Origin: Rhizobiales bacterium 64-17
Lineage (GTDB): Bacteria > Pseudomonadota > Alphaproteobacteria > Rhizobiales > Xanthobacteraceae
Assembly: GCA_001899285.1 (NCBI GenBank)
Contig: MKWA01000022.1
Location: forward strand, 412,507-476,506
Direction of reading: 5' to 3'
DNA: 64,000 nt
The stretch's first letter is position 1. Each line of letters begins with the position of its first letter. Positions 37,082-45,448 of this stretch are shown one piece after another. The position numbers and the translations under genes are program-made. The notes beneath the pieces were generated by a model. It did no database searches and was not told where the DNA came from. It was given only the letters and a program-made list of their open reading frames with translations.

Positions 37082-37891
37082 ATGAGCGAGCGTTATCAGG
37101 GCTACGAGGCCCTCAAGCTGGACTGGCCGCGCGAGCGCGTGCTGCGGATCACCATGCACAGTCCGGGCCGGCTGAATTCGGCGCATGCGGGGATGCACCA
37201 GGAGCTGGTGCGGATCTGGCGCGATATCGACGGCGATCCCGATGTGTCCGCCGCGATCATCACCGGCGCCGACGGCGCGTTTTCCGGCGGCGGCGATCTC
37301 GGTCTCGTCAAGGATATGAGCGAGAGTTTCGAAGTGCTGTCGCGCGTCTGGAAGGAAGCGCGCGATCTCGTCTACAACGTCATCAACTGCTCGAAGCCGG
37401 TGGTGTCGGCCATGGAAGGTCCGGCGGTCGGCGCGGGACTTGTCGCGGGATTGCTCGCGGATATTTCCATCGCCGGCAAGACCGCGCGGATCATCGACGG
37501 GCATACGCGGCTCGGTGTCGCCGCCGGCGATCATGCCGCCATCGTCTGGCCGCTGCTGTGCGGTCTCGCCAAGTCGAAATACCACCTGCTGTTGTGCGAG
37601 CCGGTGAGCGGCGAAGAGGCCGAGCGCATCGGCCTCGTCTCGCTCTGCGTTGATGACGACAAGGTGCAGGACAAGGCGCTGGAAGTCGCGGAGAAGCTGG
37701 TCAAGGGCTCGCCGACGGCGATCCGCTGGACCAAATACGCGCTCAACAACTGGTTGCGCATGGCCGGGCCGACCTTCGATACCTCGCTCGCGCTGGAGTT
37801 CATGGGCTTCACCGGGCCGGACGTGCGCGAGGGCCTCGCCTCGTTCAAGGAGCGTCGGCCGCCGAATTTCAAGCGTGACTGCCCGCTTTAA
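37082..37891 (+). CDS. Crotonase-superfamily protein with altered catalytic residues
   Basis: 269 residues, 10 bp after the CoA ligase gene. Oxyanion-hole segments are recognisable ([14 protein letters not shown] and [18 protein letters not shown]). The usual first glutamate position in GGGxELA is replaced (GAGLVAG), and instead of the second glutamate motif the sequence reads [16 protein letters not shown]. This H-x-R-x-G-x-x-A-G-D pattern is seen in a crotonase subgroup that is not simple hydratases, so isomerase, hydrolase or C-C lyase activity is possible. Co-transcribed with the ligase, so the substrate is likely its product or a later CoA ester. Confidence 0.87.
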   Translation: MSERYQGYEALKLDWPRERVLRITMHSPGRLNSAHAGMHQELVRIWRDIDGDPDVSAAIITGADGAFSGGGDLGLVKDMSESFEVLSRVWKEARDLVYNVINCSKPVVSAMEGPAVGAGLVAGLLADISIAGKTARIIDGHTRLGVAAGDHAAIVWPLLCGLAKSKYHLLLCEPVSGEEAERIGLVSLCVDDDKVQDKALEVAEKLVKGSPTAIRWTKYALNNWLRMAGPTFDTSLALEFMGFTGPDVREGLASFKERRPPNFKRDCPL

Positions 37892-37915
37892 TCGCGCTCT
37901 TACGAAGCCGCACTT

Positions 37916-37930
37916 TTCTGCGGTGCGGAA
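37916..37930. promoter_or_regulatory. IclR-type operator, copy 3 (before LivK-like gene)
   Basis: TTCTGC-GGT-GCGGAA, one mismatch from the inverted repeat at 31445-31459 and 35429-35445. It lies 93 bp upstream of the LivK-like binding protein gene, which would add uptake of the substrate to the same regulon. Confidence 0.55.
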
Positions 37931-38023
37931 CGATTTTCTGCCAAGTGGACGGAGCCGCGATGGCACATTGCGGCCGGAATTGAACGCATCCCGGATCTGA
38001 ACCGGACGCATCGGGAGGAGACC

Positions 38024-39268
38024 ATGCAAACATCACTTCGCCAGCCGGCGGTTCTGCGCGTCATGCGGGGCCTGCTGCTCGGGGCCGCCATGGGTACCGT
38101 CGTCGGCCTCGCTACGCCCGCGATGGCGCAGGTGTCGAACGACACCGTGAAGATCGGCGTGCTCACCGACATGACCGGCAATCTGTCGGCGCTGTCGGGC
38201 AAGGGTTCGCTCGTCGCCGCGCAGATGGCGGTCGAGGATTTCGGCGGCAAGGTGCTCGGCAAGCCGATCGAGGTGTTGAGTGCCGACCACCAGAACAAGG
38301 CGGACATCGGCTCGCAGATCGCCAACAAATGGATCGACGTCGATAACGTGGACATGATCGTCGATGCGCCGAATTCGTCGGTGGCGCTGGCGGTGCAGGC
38401 GATCGCCAAGCAGAAGAACCGGGTGTTCATCGCGTCCGCCGGCGGCACCGCGGAACTGACCGGCAAGTCCTGCTCGCCGACCGGCATGCAGTGGACCTGG
38501 GACACCTATGCCGCGGCGGTCTCGACCGCGCGCGCCATCGTCGAGGAAGGCGGCAAGTCGTGGTTCTTCCTCACCGCCGATTATGCCTTCGGCAAGGCGA
38601 TGGAAGCCGATGTGTCGCGCGTCGTGCAGAAGTCGGGTGGCACGATCGCCGGTCAGGTGCGGCATCCGACCAACACGTCGGACTTCTCCTCGTTCCTGTT
38701 GCAGGCGCAGGCATCCAAGGCCGACGTGATCGCACTGGCGAACGGCGGCAGCGACACCAGCAACTCGCTGAAACAGGCGCAGGAATTCGGACTGACGAAA
38801 ACAGCCAAGATCGCCGCGCTGGCGATCTTCATCACCGACGTGCACGCGGTCGGTCCGCAGCAGGCGCAAGGGCTGCTGCTCACGACCGGCTTCTACTGGG
38901 ATCGCACCGATGCGACCCGCGCGTGGTCGCAGAAGTTCTTCCAGCGCCACGGTGCGATGCCGACCATGTCGCAGGCCGGCGTCTATTCGGCGGTGATGCA
39001 CTATCTCAAGGCGATCGACGCCGCCAAGACCGATGGTGCGATGCCGGTCGTCGCCAAGATGAAGGCGACCAAGGTGAACGACATGTTCGCCGAAAACGGC
39101 GTGGTGCGCGAGGACGGCCGCATGGTGCACGATATGTATCTCGTGCAGGTGAAGGCGCCGGCCGACGTCAAGAAGCCGTGGGACTATTACAAGGTGCTGC
39201 GCACCGTGAAGGGCGACGATGCGTTCCGTCCGCTGGCGGAAAGCGAATGCCCGCTGGTGAAGAAGTAA
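38024..39268 (+). CDS. ABC importer periplasmic binding protein, LivK/branched-chain-type, orphan
   Basis: 414 residues. Signal peptide over about the first 35 residues (LLLGAAMGTVVGLATPAMAQ). The mature protein starts VKIGVLTDMTGNLSALSGKG and has AQMAVEDFGGKVLGKPIEVL, the type I periplasmic fold of the amino-acid/urea/aromatic-acid receptors. No LivHMGF permease or ATPase gene is nearby, so it works with a distant transporter or as a substrate sensor. GAGGAGACC precedes the ATG at 38024. Position after the ligase-crotonase operon and its own IclR-like operator link it to that pathway. Confidence 0.92.
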   Translation: MQTSLRQPAVLRVMRGLLLGAAMGTVVGLATPAMAQVSNDTVKIGVLTDMTGNLSALSGKGSLVAAQMAVEDFGGKVLGKPIEVLSADHQNKADIGSQIANKWIDVDNVDMIVDAPNSSVALAVQAIAKQKNRVFIASAGGTAELTGKSCSPTGMQWTWDTYAAAVSTARAIVEEGGKSWFFLTADYAFGKAMEADVSRVVQKSGGTIAGQVRHPTNTSDFSSFLLQAQASKADVIALANGGSDTSNSLKQAQEFGLTKTAKIAALAIFITDVHAVGPQQAQGLLLTTGFYWDRTDATRAWSQKFFQRHGAMPTMSQAGVYSAVMHYLKAIDAAKTDGAMPVVAKMKATKVNDMFAENGVVREDGRMVHDMYLVQVKAPADVKKPWDYYKVLRTVKGDDAFRPLAESECPLVKK

Positions 39269-39288
39269 GCCGCGCGATCTGAAAAGCA

Positions 39289-39324
39289 AAACGCCCGCCT
39301 GTGCCGATGCGCAGGCGGGCGTTT
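39289..39324. terminator. Bidirectional terminator
   Basis: AAACGCCCGCCTG (39289-39301) and its exact complement CAGGCGGGCGTTT (39312-39324) form a 13-bp stem with a 10-nt loop between the convergent LivK-like and amidase genes. The A-run before and T-run after the stem give a rho-independent shape on both strands. Confidence 0.9.
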
Positions 39325-39340
39325 CTGTGTCCGGATCGGA

Positions 39341-40771
39341 TCAGCCGGCGGCGTGCGGCGGGATTTTGCCGGCCCACGGCTGCGCCGTCTCGAACGCGGC
39401 GGCGAGCGCGAGCAGCGCGCCGTCGCGATACCACGGCCCGACGATCTGCAAACCGACCGGCAGGTCCTTGCTGGTAAAGCCGCAGGGAATGCTTACGGCC
39501 GGATGGCCGGAGAGGTCGAACAGGTTGAGATAGGGCGCCCAGCTCTGGCGCATGTCGCCGGCATCCTTGCCATTCACCGTGATCGGATCGAGCGCCTTGT
39601 GCGTCGCGGCGAGCGGCGGGCGGCTGCAGGTCGGCGTCAGCACGAAATCATAGGTGGCAAACCAGCTTTGCACGGCGCGGAAATGCGTGGTGCGCTTGTA
39701 GGTCGCCTGCAACAGTTGCTGGCCGCTATACGAACCGCCGACGCGGATGCCTTCGACGAAGCTCGGGTCGAGCTTCGGCGCCACCTCGTCGATTTTGGCG
39801 AAGAAGCGCGCCGCCCAGTTCGACTGCTGCAGCACGCGCCAGGCCGGCTCGGCATTCTCGATCGGCTCGTCGGCAATATCGACCGTGCAGCCCATGGTGC
39901 GGAACACGTCGAGCGCCTGCTCGCAGACGCGCCGCACCTCGTCGTCGAGCAGTGTATTGCCGGCGAGCGCGCGCCAGGCGATGCGCAGCTTGCCGGGCTT
40001 GGCGCCTTGCACCGCGGCCAGCGCGTTCGGCGCCGGCACGCCGATGGAGTGCGGGTCGGAGCGATGTTCGCCGGCGGTGGCGTCGAGCATCAGCGCGGTG
40101 TCGGCGACGGTGCGCGCCATCAGCCCGAGATGGATGAAGTTGTTGAAGCCGTCCGGCACCTGATTGTGCGGGATGACACCGAGCGTCGGCTTCAAGCCGA
40201 CGATGCCGGTCAGCGCCGCCGGCAGCCGCGTGCTGGCGCCGGCGTCGGTGGCGAGCGACAGCGGCCCCATGCCGGACGCCACCGCGACGGCGGAGCCGCC
40301 GCTCGATCCGCCCGGCGTGAGTTCGGTGTCCCACGGATTGCGGGTAACGCCGCACAGCGGCGAATCCGTCAGGAGCTTGTGCGCGAATTCGGAGGTCGTG
40401 GTCTTGCCGAGGATCACCGCGCCGGCCTGCTTCAGCCGCTCGACCGAGACGGCGTCGGCATCCGGCACGTTGTTGGCCATGGTGTGCGACGCCCAGGTGG
40501 TGCGCAGACCCCTGGTGTTGATGATGTCCTTCACCGACACCGGCACGCCGTGCAGCGGCCCGAGCGTGTCGCCGCGCGCGACCGCGTCGTCGGCGGCTTT
40601 TGCCTGCGCCAGCGCACCGTCGCGATCGACGGTGATGAAGGCGTTGAGCGTTTTCTGCGTCGCGTCGATCCGGTCGAGCACCGCTTGGGTGATCTCGACC
40701 GACGACAGTTTTTTGCCGCGGATCTGCCGGACGATATCGAGGGCGGAGAGATAAAGCGGCGAGGAAGCCAT
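39341..40771 (-). CDS. Amidase signature-family amidase
   Basis: 476 residues. Hydrolyses a carboxamide to acid and ammonia. The Ser-cisSer-Lys triad is visible: K81 in VPVSVKDI, the GGSSGGSA loop (154-161) and the nucleophile S180 in TDAGASTRLPA, in place of the more common GGSxR. Last gene of the leftward run oxygenase fusion - beta subunit - amidase, 79 bp after the beta subunit. This suggests that the oxygenase substrate is produced from, or co-metabolised with, an aromatic amide. Ends just before the bidirectional terminator. Confidence 0.93.
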   Translation of the reverse strand: MASSPLYLSALDIVRQIRGKKLSSVEITQAVLDRIDATQKTLNAFITVDRDGALAQAKAADDAVARGDTLGPLHGVPVSVKDIINTRGLRTTWASHTMANNVPDADAVSVERLKQAGAVILGKTTTSEFAHKLLTDSPLCGVTRNPWDTELTPGGSSGGSAVAVASGMGPLSLATDAGASTRLPAALTGIVGLKPTLGVIPHNQVPDGFNNFIHLGLMARTVADTALMLDATAGEHRSDPHSIGVPAPNALAAVQGAKPGKLRIAWRALAGNTLLDDEVRRVCEQALDVFRTMGCTVDIADEPIENAEPAWRVLQQSNWAARFFAKIDEVAPKLDPSFVEGIRVGGSYSGQQLLQATYKRTTHFRAVQSWFATYDFVLTPTCSRPPLAATHKALDPITVNGKDAGDMRQSWAPYLNLFDLSGHPAVSIPCGFTSKDLPVGLQIVGPWYRDGALLALAAAFETAQPWAGKIPPHAAG

Positions 40772-40850
40772 GAGATCACCTGAAAGCTGAATGCGACGAC
40801 GCCGTGCGCCACGTAAGGCGTCACGGCGTCAGAGATGGAATGGAAGCCGG

Positions 40851-41387
40851 TCAGACGGGCAGGCAGAGCGCGTTCGGCACCAGCAGGTTGCTGTACACGC
40901 ACTGGCGCTCGGCGAGCTTGAGGCCGTCGTCGGTGCGGCGGAATTTGTCGTAATACGTGCCGACCTGATGCAAGGTCGCATCCGGCCGGTCGAACAGCAC
41001 CTGCAGCACCACGTAATTCGCCTGCGCGACGATGGTGCCGTCCGCCTCTTCACGCACCACCTGCTGGTTGGCGATCAGGTGCGTGAGGTAGCGCGGCGCG
41101 AACATCGCCGTTTCCTTGAGCGCGAAGGCGCGGTCGCGGATCATGCCTTTATTTTCGCAATAGATCAGGCCGACCGGCAGGCCGCGCTGATAGTTCTCGC
41201 GCGACACGATGTTGTAGAGCGCGTCGTCGGTGAACAGCTCCACCCAGTCCATCAGACGCTGCTCGTCGAGCGCGGCGGCATAGACTGTGTTGAACTGCTC
41301 GATCTCGTATTTGAGCAGCATCGCCTCCAGCCGCTGATCCGGCGTGGTGGCGGTTGCGCGCGGACGCGCCATGACAACGTCACCCAT
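40851..41387 (-). CDS. Aromatic-ring-hydroxylating dioxygenase beta (small) subunit
   Basis: 178-residue cystatin-fold subunit (SnoaL-like) that structurally supports the alpha subunit. Segments EIEQFNTVYAAALDEQRLMD, WVELFTDDALYNIVSREN and the late YDKFRRTDDGLKLAERQCVY, given as DGLKLAERQCVY, match small subunits of anthranilate/salicylate-type oxygenases. Start at 41387, 3 bp after the stop of the fused reductase-oxygenase gene. The first Met (MGDVVMARP) could be replaced by the second with little change. Confidence 0.92.
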   Translation of the reverse strand: MGDVVMARPRATATTPDQRLEAMLLKYEIEQFNTVYAAALDEQRLMDWVELFTDDALYNIVSRENYQRGLPVGLIYCENKGMIRDRAFALKETAMFAPRYLTHLIANQQVVREEADGTIVAQANYVVLQVLFDRPDATLHQVGTYYDKFRRTDDGLKLAERQCVYSNLLVPNALCLPV

Positions 41388-41390
41388 GGT

Positions 41391-44255
41391 CTAGAGCCCC
41401 ATTTCCTGACGCCAGTGCTTGTACATGGCGCGGATCGCCGCTTCGGAGATCAGCGTGTCGGTGGTGCCGGCCTCCACGGCAGGGTCAAGCTCCACCAGAT
41501 GCTCACCGTTCGGCACGCGCTGCATGCCGTCCTGCACGAACTTGATCGCCTCGTTGTCCTCGAGGCCGAGGAAGCCGGCCGGGCCCATCAGGTTGCCCTG
41601 ACGCAGCCGGTGGCGGGTCATTTCCTCGGTGTCGCCTTCGAAGCCGAACATGGTCCACTTCATGATGAACTCATGTGGGCCGGTCGGCACGATCTGCCGC
41701 ACGCCGAGCGTGTTCATCTCGCGCTGGATGATCAGGTTCGGCCAGATGGTCGACATGGTCACCGACCACGGACTCTTGAACTCGTCGACGAAATCCATGA
41801 AGCGCGGTTCGGCGAGCGTCATGCCTTCCCTGTAGGCGCGCATTTCCTTCTTGGTGTCGTTGGCGACCTGGGCGCCGTCGGACTTGGCGGATGCCATCAC
41901 GCCATGGCGGCCGGTCGGATCGGCCAGCATCAGCGAGCGGTTGCCGGCGACCAGCAGGCCGAACGTCACGAGGAAGGTGTGCAGCAAGGTCGCGTGGTAC
42001 GGATCCTTGAGGTTCTCGTGATAGAGCTTCCAGTTGCCGGGCAGCGTGTGGCGGTAGTAGCCGAGCAGCTTGAGCTTGCGGCCGTCGAAGGTCGCCTCGA
42101 ACTCTTCGAGGATCTCCGGCCCGAGATAATCCTGCAACGACTCCATGTCGTCGCGATACGACGCGAACACCACGCCGCGATGGGTGGTGACGGCGAGCTT
42201 GCGCAGGCCGTGATTGGTGTTCTTGAAGTCGGACGGCATGCCGCCCTTGCCGTTGACGCCGCGGCGGAACGGCACGCCGGCGAGATTGCCCTTCAGGTCG
42301 TAGGACCACTGGTGATACGGGCAGACGAATTCCTTGGCGTTGCCGGAGAGGTCGCGGCAGAACTCGGCGGCGCGATGCGCGCAGCGGTTCTCGAACACGT
42401 TGATGCTGCCGTCCTCGGCGCGCGAGACAACGACCGGCGTCGGCCCGACATTGGAGCGGATGAAGTCACCGGGGTTCGGCACCTCGCATTCCAGCGCCAC
42501 GTAATTCCAGGTGCGGCCGTGGAAGATCTTGTCGATCTCGCGCTCGTAGATGGTCTGGTCGGTATAGACCCAGTCCGGAATGCGGCGCAGCCCTTCCTCG
42601 GGCCACAGATAGCGCTTGGTCAGGGAGAGAGGGGGATTTGCGTTCATGTCGCTGTCCTCCAGGGGAATGTCGGTGTCGTTGGCGTCGATGAGCGTCGCGC
42701 CGGCGGCGGCGAGATCGAACGGGCCGCTCTGCGTGAGTTCGTTGCGCGCGGCGCGGATCGCCTTCGGGTCGGAGAAGGCGACCACGCCGGTGAGCTTGCC
42801 GGTCGCCGGATCGACGGTGCGATAGATTGCGCCGGGCTCGGTGCCGGGTGCACCGGCATGCGCAACCTGATAGCGCGGGCCGATCAGGCCGAGCATCTGG
42901 ATGTTGCGGTCGAACTGGTCGGTCCAGAACCACGGCGCCTTGGCGGCGCCGGCCGGAGCGGCGCCGGCGATGGAGCGGCCGGCGGCTGCGCCCTGTTCCT
43001 CGGCGTTCTGCCAGCTTTCCAGCCGGATGCGTTTGCCGTCGAGCGCGATGTGATGCAGCGCGCAGTCGCCGGCGGCCCAGATGCCGGCAACGCTGGTGCG
43101 GCCTTCGCCGTCGATCTCGATGCCGCCGGCGACGCGGCAGCCGGCCTGTTGCGCCAGCGACAGTTCGGGTTCGAGGCCGATGCCGACCAGCACGCTGTCG
43201 ACCTCGATGGTCTCGTTCCCCGCGACGATACCGAGCTTGGCGCTGCCGTTAGCGCCGCGGCGGGTGATCGCCGAGACGGCAGCATCACGCCGCACATCGA
43301 CGCCGTTCCGGTGCGCGAGCGCGCGGAACACGCGGCCGAGCGCCGCCGGCATGATACGCGCCATGATCTCCGGCTCGCGCTCCAGGAGCGTGACGGCCAG
43401 TCCGCGCGACACCGCGCTCGACGCCAGTTCGAGGCCGATGAAGCCGCCGCCGATGATGCCGACATGGCCACCGCGGGCGAACGCCTGCTCGATGGCGGCG
43501 GCATCCTCGATGGTGCGCAGGTGATGGACGCCGGGAAGCTCCGCGCCGGGCAGAGTGAGGCGCCGGGCGCGGCCGCCGGTGGCGATCAGCAGCGCGTCAT
43601 AAGGCAGCACCTTGCCGCTCTGCAGGGTGACGGTGCGTTTCTCCGGATCGATCGCGGTCGCGCGCTGGCCGAGATGCAGCGTCACGCCGTATTGCGCGAC
43701 GTCCTTCTCGGTGAGCCGCAGATGCGACACCGATTTGCCCTGCACCAGCTCCTTGGAGAGCGGCGGGCGCTCGTAGGGCAGGTGGCGCTCGTCGCCGACG
43801 AGATCGATGGTGCCGTTGAAGCCGGCCTGGCGCATTGCCGCGATCGCGGCGGCGGCGGCCTGTCCGGCGCCGACGATCACCGCACGCTGCGGTGTCTTGG
43901 TCGCTTCGGCCGCGGGCTTGTCGTCGAACGACAGCGCATCGCCGGGCTGTTCGAGATCGACGAAAACATCGTCGCCCTCGACCCTGGCGGCGAAGGTCTT
44001 GATGGCTTGCGTGACCGGCGCGCACAGCGCCTTGCCGGTGCGGATATCGAACTGCCCCTGATGCAGCGGGCATTCGATCTTGCCGTCCTCGACGAAGCCT
44101 TCGGCGAGGAAGGCCAGCGCGTGCGTGCAGATGCCGTGCGTTGCGTAGATCCGGCCGTCGAGATTGTAGAGCGCGATCGGCGTGTCGCCGAGATCGACGC
44201 CCTTGACGCCGCCCGGAGGAATGGTCGCCAGTGAGGCTGCCCGTTGCCAAGCCAT
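41391..44255 (-). CDS. Fused Rieske ferredoxin - FAD ferredoxin reductase - ring-hydroxylating oxygenase alpha subunit
   Basis: One uninterrupted 954-codon frame holds three proteins normally encoded by separate genes. Residues 1-105 are a Rieske ferredoxin (C43, H45, C62, H65). Residues about 122-520 are an FAD/NADH reductase of the class IIB type (FAD loop VGAGQAAAA at 128, NAD loop GIIGGGFIGLE at 266, GIWAAGDCA). Residues 537-954 are an oxygenase alpha subunit: Rieske C625/H627/C645/H648 and mononuclear iron ligands in ENLKDPYHATLLH (H754, H759) with the aspartate of LEDNEA. The C-terminal part resembles anthranilate 1,2-dioxygenase and salicylate 5-hydroxylase alpha chains (NLMGPAGF, WPNLIIQ). 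A strong internal ribosome-binding site precedes the M537 codon, so a free alpha subunit may also be made. Beta subunit follows 3 bp downstream. Confidence 0.93.
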   Translation of the reverse strand: MAWQRAASLATIPPGGVKGVDLGDTPIALYNLDGRIYATHGICTHALAFLAEGFVEDGKIECPLHQGQFDIRTGKALCAPVTQAIKTFAARVEGDDVFVDLEQPGDALSFDDKPAAEATKTPQRAVIVGAGQAAAAAIAAMRQAGFNGTIDLVGDERHLPYERPPLSKELVQGKSVSHLRLTEKDVAQYGVTLHLGQRATAIDPEKRTVTLQSGKVLPYDALLIATGGRARRLTLPGAELPGVHHLRTIEDAAAIEQAFARGGHVGIIGGGFIGLELASSAVSRGLAVTLLEREPEIMARIMPAALGRVFRALAHRNGVDVRRDAAVSAITRRGANGSAKLGIVAGNETIEVDSVLVGIGLEPELSLAQQAGCRVAGGIEIDGEGRTSVAGIWAAGDCALHHIALDGKRIRLESWQNAEEQGAAAGRSIAGAAPAGAAKAPWFWTDQFDRNIQMLGLIGPRYQVAHAGAPGTEPGAIYRTVDPATGKLTGVVAFSDPKAIRAARNELTQSGPFDLAAAGATLIDANDTDIPLEDSDMNANPPLSLTKRYLWPEEGLRRIPDWVYTDQTIYEREIDKIFHGRTWNYVALECEVPNPGDFIRSNVGPTPVVVSRAEDGSINVFENRCAHRAAEFCRDLSGNAKEFVCPYHQWSYDLKGNLAGVPFRRGVNGKGGMPSDFKNTNHGLRKLAVTTHRGVVFASYRDDMESLQDYLGPEILEEFEATFDGRKLKLLGYYRHTLPGNWKLYHENLKDPYHATLLHTFLVTFGLLVAGNRSLMLADPTGRHGVMASAKSDGAQVANDTKKEMRAYREGMTLAEPRFMDFVDEFKSPWSVTMSTIWPNLIIQREMNTLGVRQIVPTGPHEFIMKWTMFGFEGDTEEMTRHRLRQGNLMGPAGFLGLEDNEAIKFVQDGMQRVPNGEHLVELDPAVEAGTTDTLISEAAIRAMYKHWRQEMGL
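42645..42660 (-). promoter_or_regulatory. Internal Shine-Dalgarno and ATG of the oxygenase alpha subunit inside the fused frame
   Basis: On the coding strand GGAGGA (42660-42655) stands seven bases before ATG (42647-42645), which encodes M537 of the fused frame and begins MNANPPLSLTKRYLW, a typical alpha-subunit N-terminus. No stop codon separates it from the reductase part. This looks like the original start of a separate gene, kept after loss of the reductase stop codon. Confidence 0.7.
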
Positions 44256-44326
44256 CGCGGTAACATCCTGATCCTATCCGGCTCGTCAGGGAATAGGGCG
44301 AGGCGGATATTGCGTTGAGCAGATCG

Positions 44327-44344
44327 TCAGTATAACCTCATATT
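44327..44344. promoter_or_regulatory. MarR-regulon motif, site A
   Basis: TCAGTATAACCTCATATT in the 121-bp region between the divergent oxygenase fusion gene and the ABM-like gene. The same 18-mer recurs at 49928-49945 and a close variant at 47175-47192. It holds an imperfect inverted repeat AGTAT-N6-ATATT and a TATAAC -10-like hexamer, so a bound repressor would cover the promoter. The divergent MarR gene at 46430 is the natural candidate. Confidence 0.65.
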
Positions 44345-44376
44345 ATCCCGACGACAACACAGGAAAGGGCTTTGCC

Positions 44377-44745
44377 ATGGCGCAGGAACCGATCGCGACG
44401 AAAGGAAATTTCTTGCACATCTACGACTTCCGCGTGAAGGCGGGTCATGAGGCCGAGTTCATCAAATCCTTCGAGACGTTCGACTATTCGGACACCAATC
44501 CGATGCACAAGTCGTCGGCGCAGGTGAAGGACGGCGTTCTGTGCCGCGACACCGAGGATCCGCAGCGTTTCTATCTGATCGCCGAATGGGCGGACATCGA
44601 GGAACACGCCAAGATCCGCAAGATTCTGGCCGAGCAGATCAAGCCGGAGTTCATCAAGTACATCGAAGGTGGTAAGTTCGTGCCGAAATATGTCGAGGTG
44701 GTGTCCTCCACCCCCGATGAAATCTTGCAGAAGGCCGCGGGTTAA
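44377..44745 (+). CDS. ABM-like small monooxygenase/accessory protein
   Basis: 122 residues, start MAQEPIATKGNFLHIYDFRV at 44377 with AGGAAAGG upstream. The strand GNFLHIYDFRVK, the helix AGHEAEFIKSFETF and the strand RFYLIAEWADIEEHAKIRK, given as RFYLIAEWADIEEH, fit the dimeric ferredoxin-like barrel of antibiotic-biosynthesis monooxygenases. It shares an operon with the maleylpyruvate isomerase-like gene (19 bp) and is divergent from the oxygenase, so it may be a small oxygenase or helper in the same aromatic pathway. Confidence 0.78.
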   Translation: MAQEPIATKGNFLHIYDFRVKAGHEAEFIKSFETFDYSDTNPMHKSSAQVKDGVLCRDTEDPQRFYLIAEWADIEEHAKIRKILAEQIKPEFIKYIEGGKFVPKYVEVVSSTPDEILQKAAG

Positions 44746-44763
44746 GCTGCGGATTTAAGCATC

Positions 44764-45408
44764 GTGTCTCGCCATCTTTATACCTTCTTCCGGTCCTCGA
44801 CCTCGTTCCGCCTGCGGATCGCGCTGAACTACAAGGGGCTCGACTACGAGCCCCATTACGTCAGCCTGCCGAAGATGGAGCATCGCGATCCGGCCTTCAC
44901 GAAGCTCAATCCGCAGGGGCTGTTGCCGCTGCTGATCGATGGCGACCACTCCTACATCCAGTCGATGGCGATCATCGAATATCTGGATGAAGCCTATCCG
45001 AACCCGCCGCTGATCCCGAAGGACATCAATGCCCGCCACTATGTGCGGGCGGTGTCGCAGGCCATCGGCTGCGAGATGCACCCGCTCAACAATGTGCGGG
45101 TGCTCAAGCACATCAAGGCGCAGTTCGGCGCCGACGAGGCTGCGACCAAGGCCTGGTATGCCCACTGGATCAAGGAAGGGTTCACCGGCCTTGAGGACTA
45201 CATGAAGCGGTCGGGCCTCGCCGGCCAATACTGCTATGGCGACAGCATCACCATGGCGGATATCTGCCTGGTGCCGCAGGTTGCCAACGCGCAGCGGTTC
45301 GACTGCGATCTCAGTCCGTATCCGCTGGTCACCGCGATCGCAGAGCGATGCCTGCAGCACGAGGCTTTCAAGAAGGCCGACCCGAGCACGCAGAAGGATG
45401 CGTTCTGA
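44764..45408 (+). CDS. Maleylpyruvate isomerase / zeta-class glutathione S-transferase (NagL-like)
   Basis: 214 residues. The N-terminal zeta-GST signature is FFRSSTSFRLRIALNYKGL, close to the R-S-G-T-S-x-R-L-R-I-A-L of maleylpyruvate isomerase NagL, with no Cys where maleylacetoacetate isomerases carry one. Other family blocks are KLNPQGLLPLL, IQSMAIIEYLDEAYP and GCEMHPLNNVRVLKHI. It would isomerise maleylpyruvate to fumarylpyruvate with glutathione in a gentisate pathway. Context with a salicylate/anthranilate-type oxygenase supports a gentisate route, though no gentisate dioxygenase or fumarylpyruvase gene is in the window. Confidence 0.88.
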   Translation: MSRHLYTFFRSSTSFRLRIALNYKGLDYEPHYVSLPKMEHRDPAFTKLNPQGLLPLLIDGDHSYIQSMAIIEYLDEAYPNPPLIPKDINARHYVRAVSQAIGCEMHPLNNVRVLKHIKAQFGADEAATKAWYAHWIKEGFTGLEDYMKRSGLAGQYCYGDSITMADICLVPQVANAQRFDCDLSPYPLVTAIAERCLQHEAFKKADPSTQKDAF

Positions 45409-45448
45409 ATCGCGGCTTCGCTGCGTCGGGATTGGCCGGTTATTCGTT

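Noticed and set aside
40791-44234. An 1147-codon open frame on the + strand opposite the oxygenase fusion and beta subunit
   Set aside because: Antisense shadow: no recognisable domains and arginine/histidine-rich composition, while the minus strand encodes Rieske, FAD and oxygenase domains.
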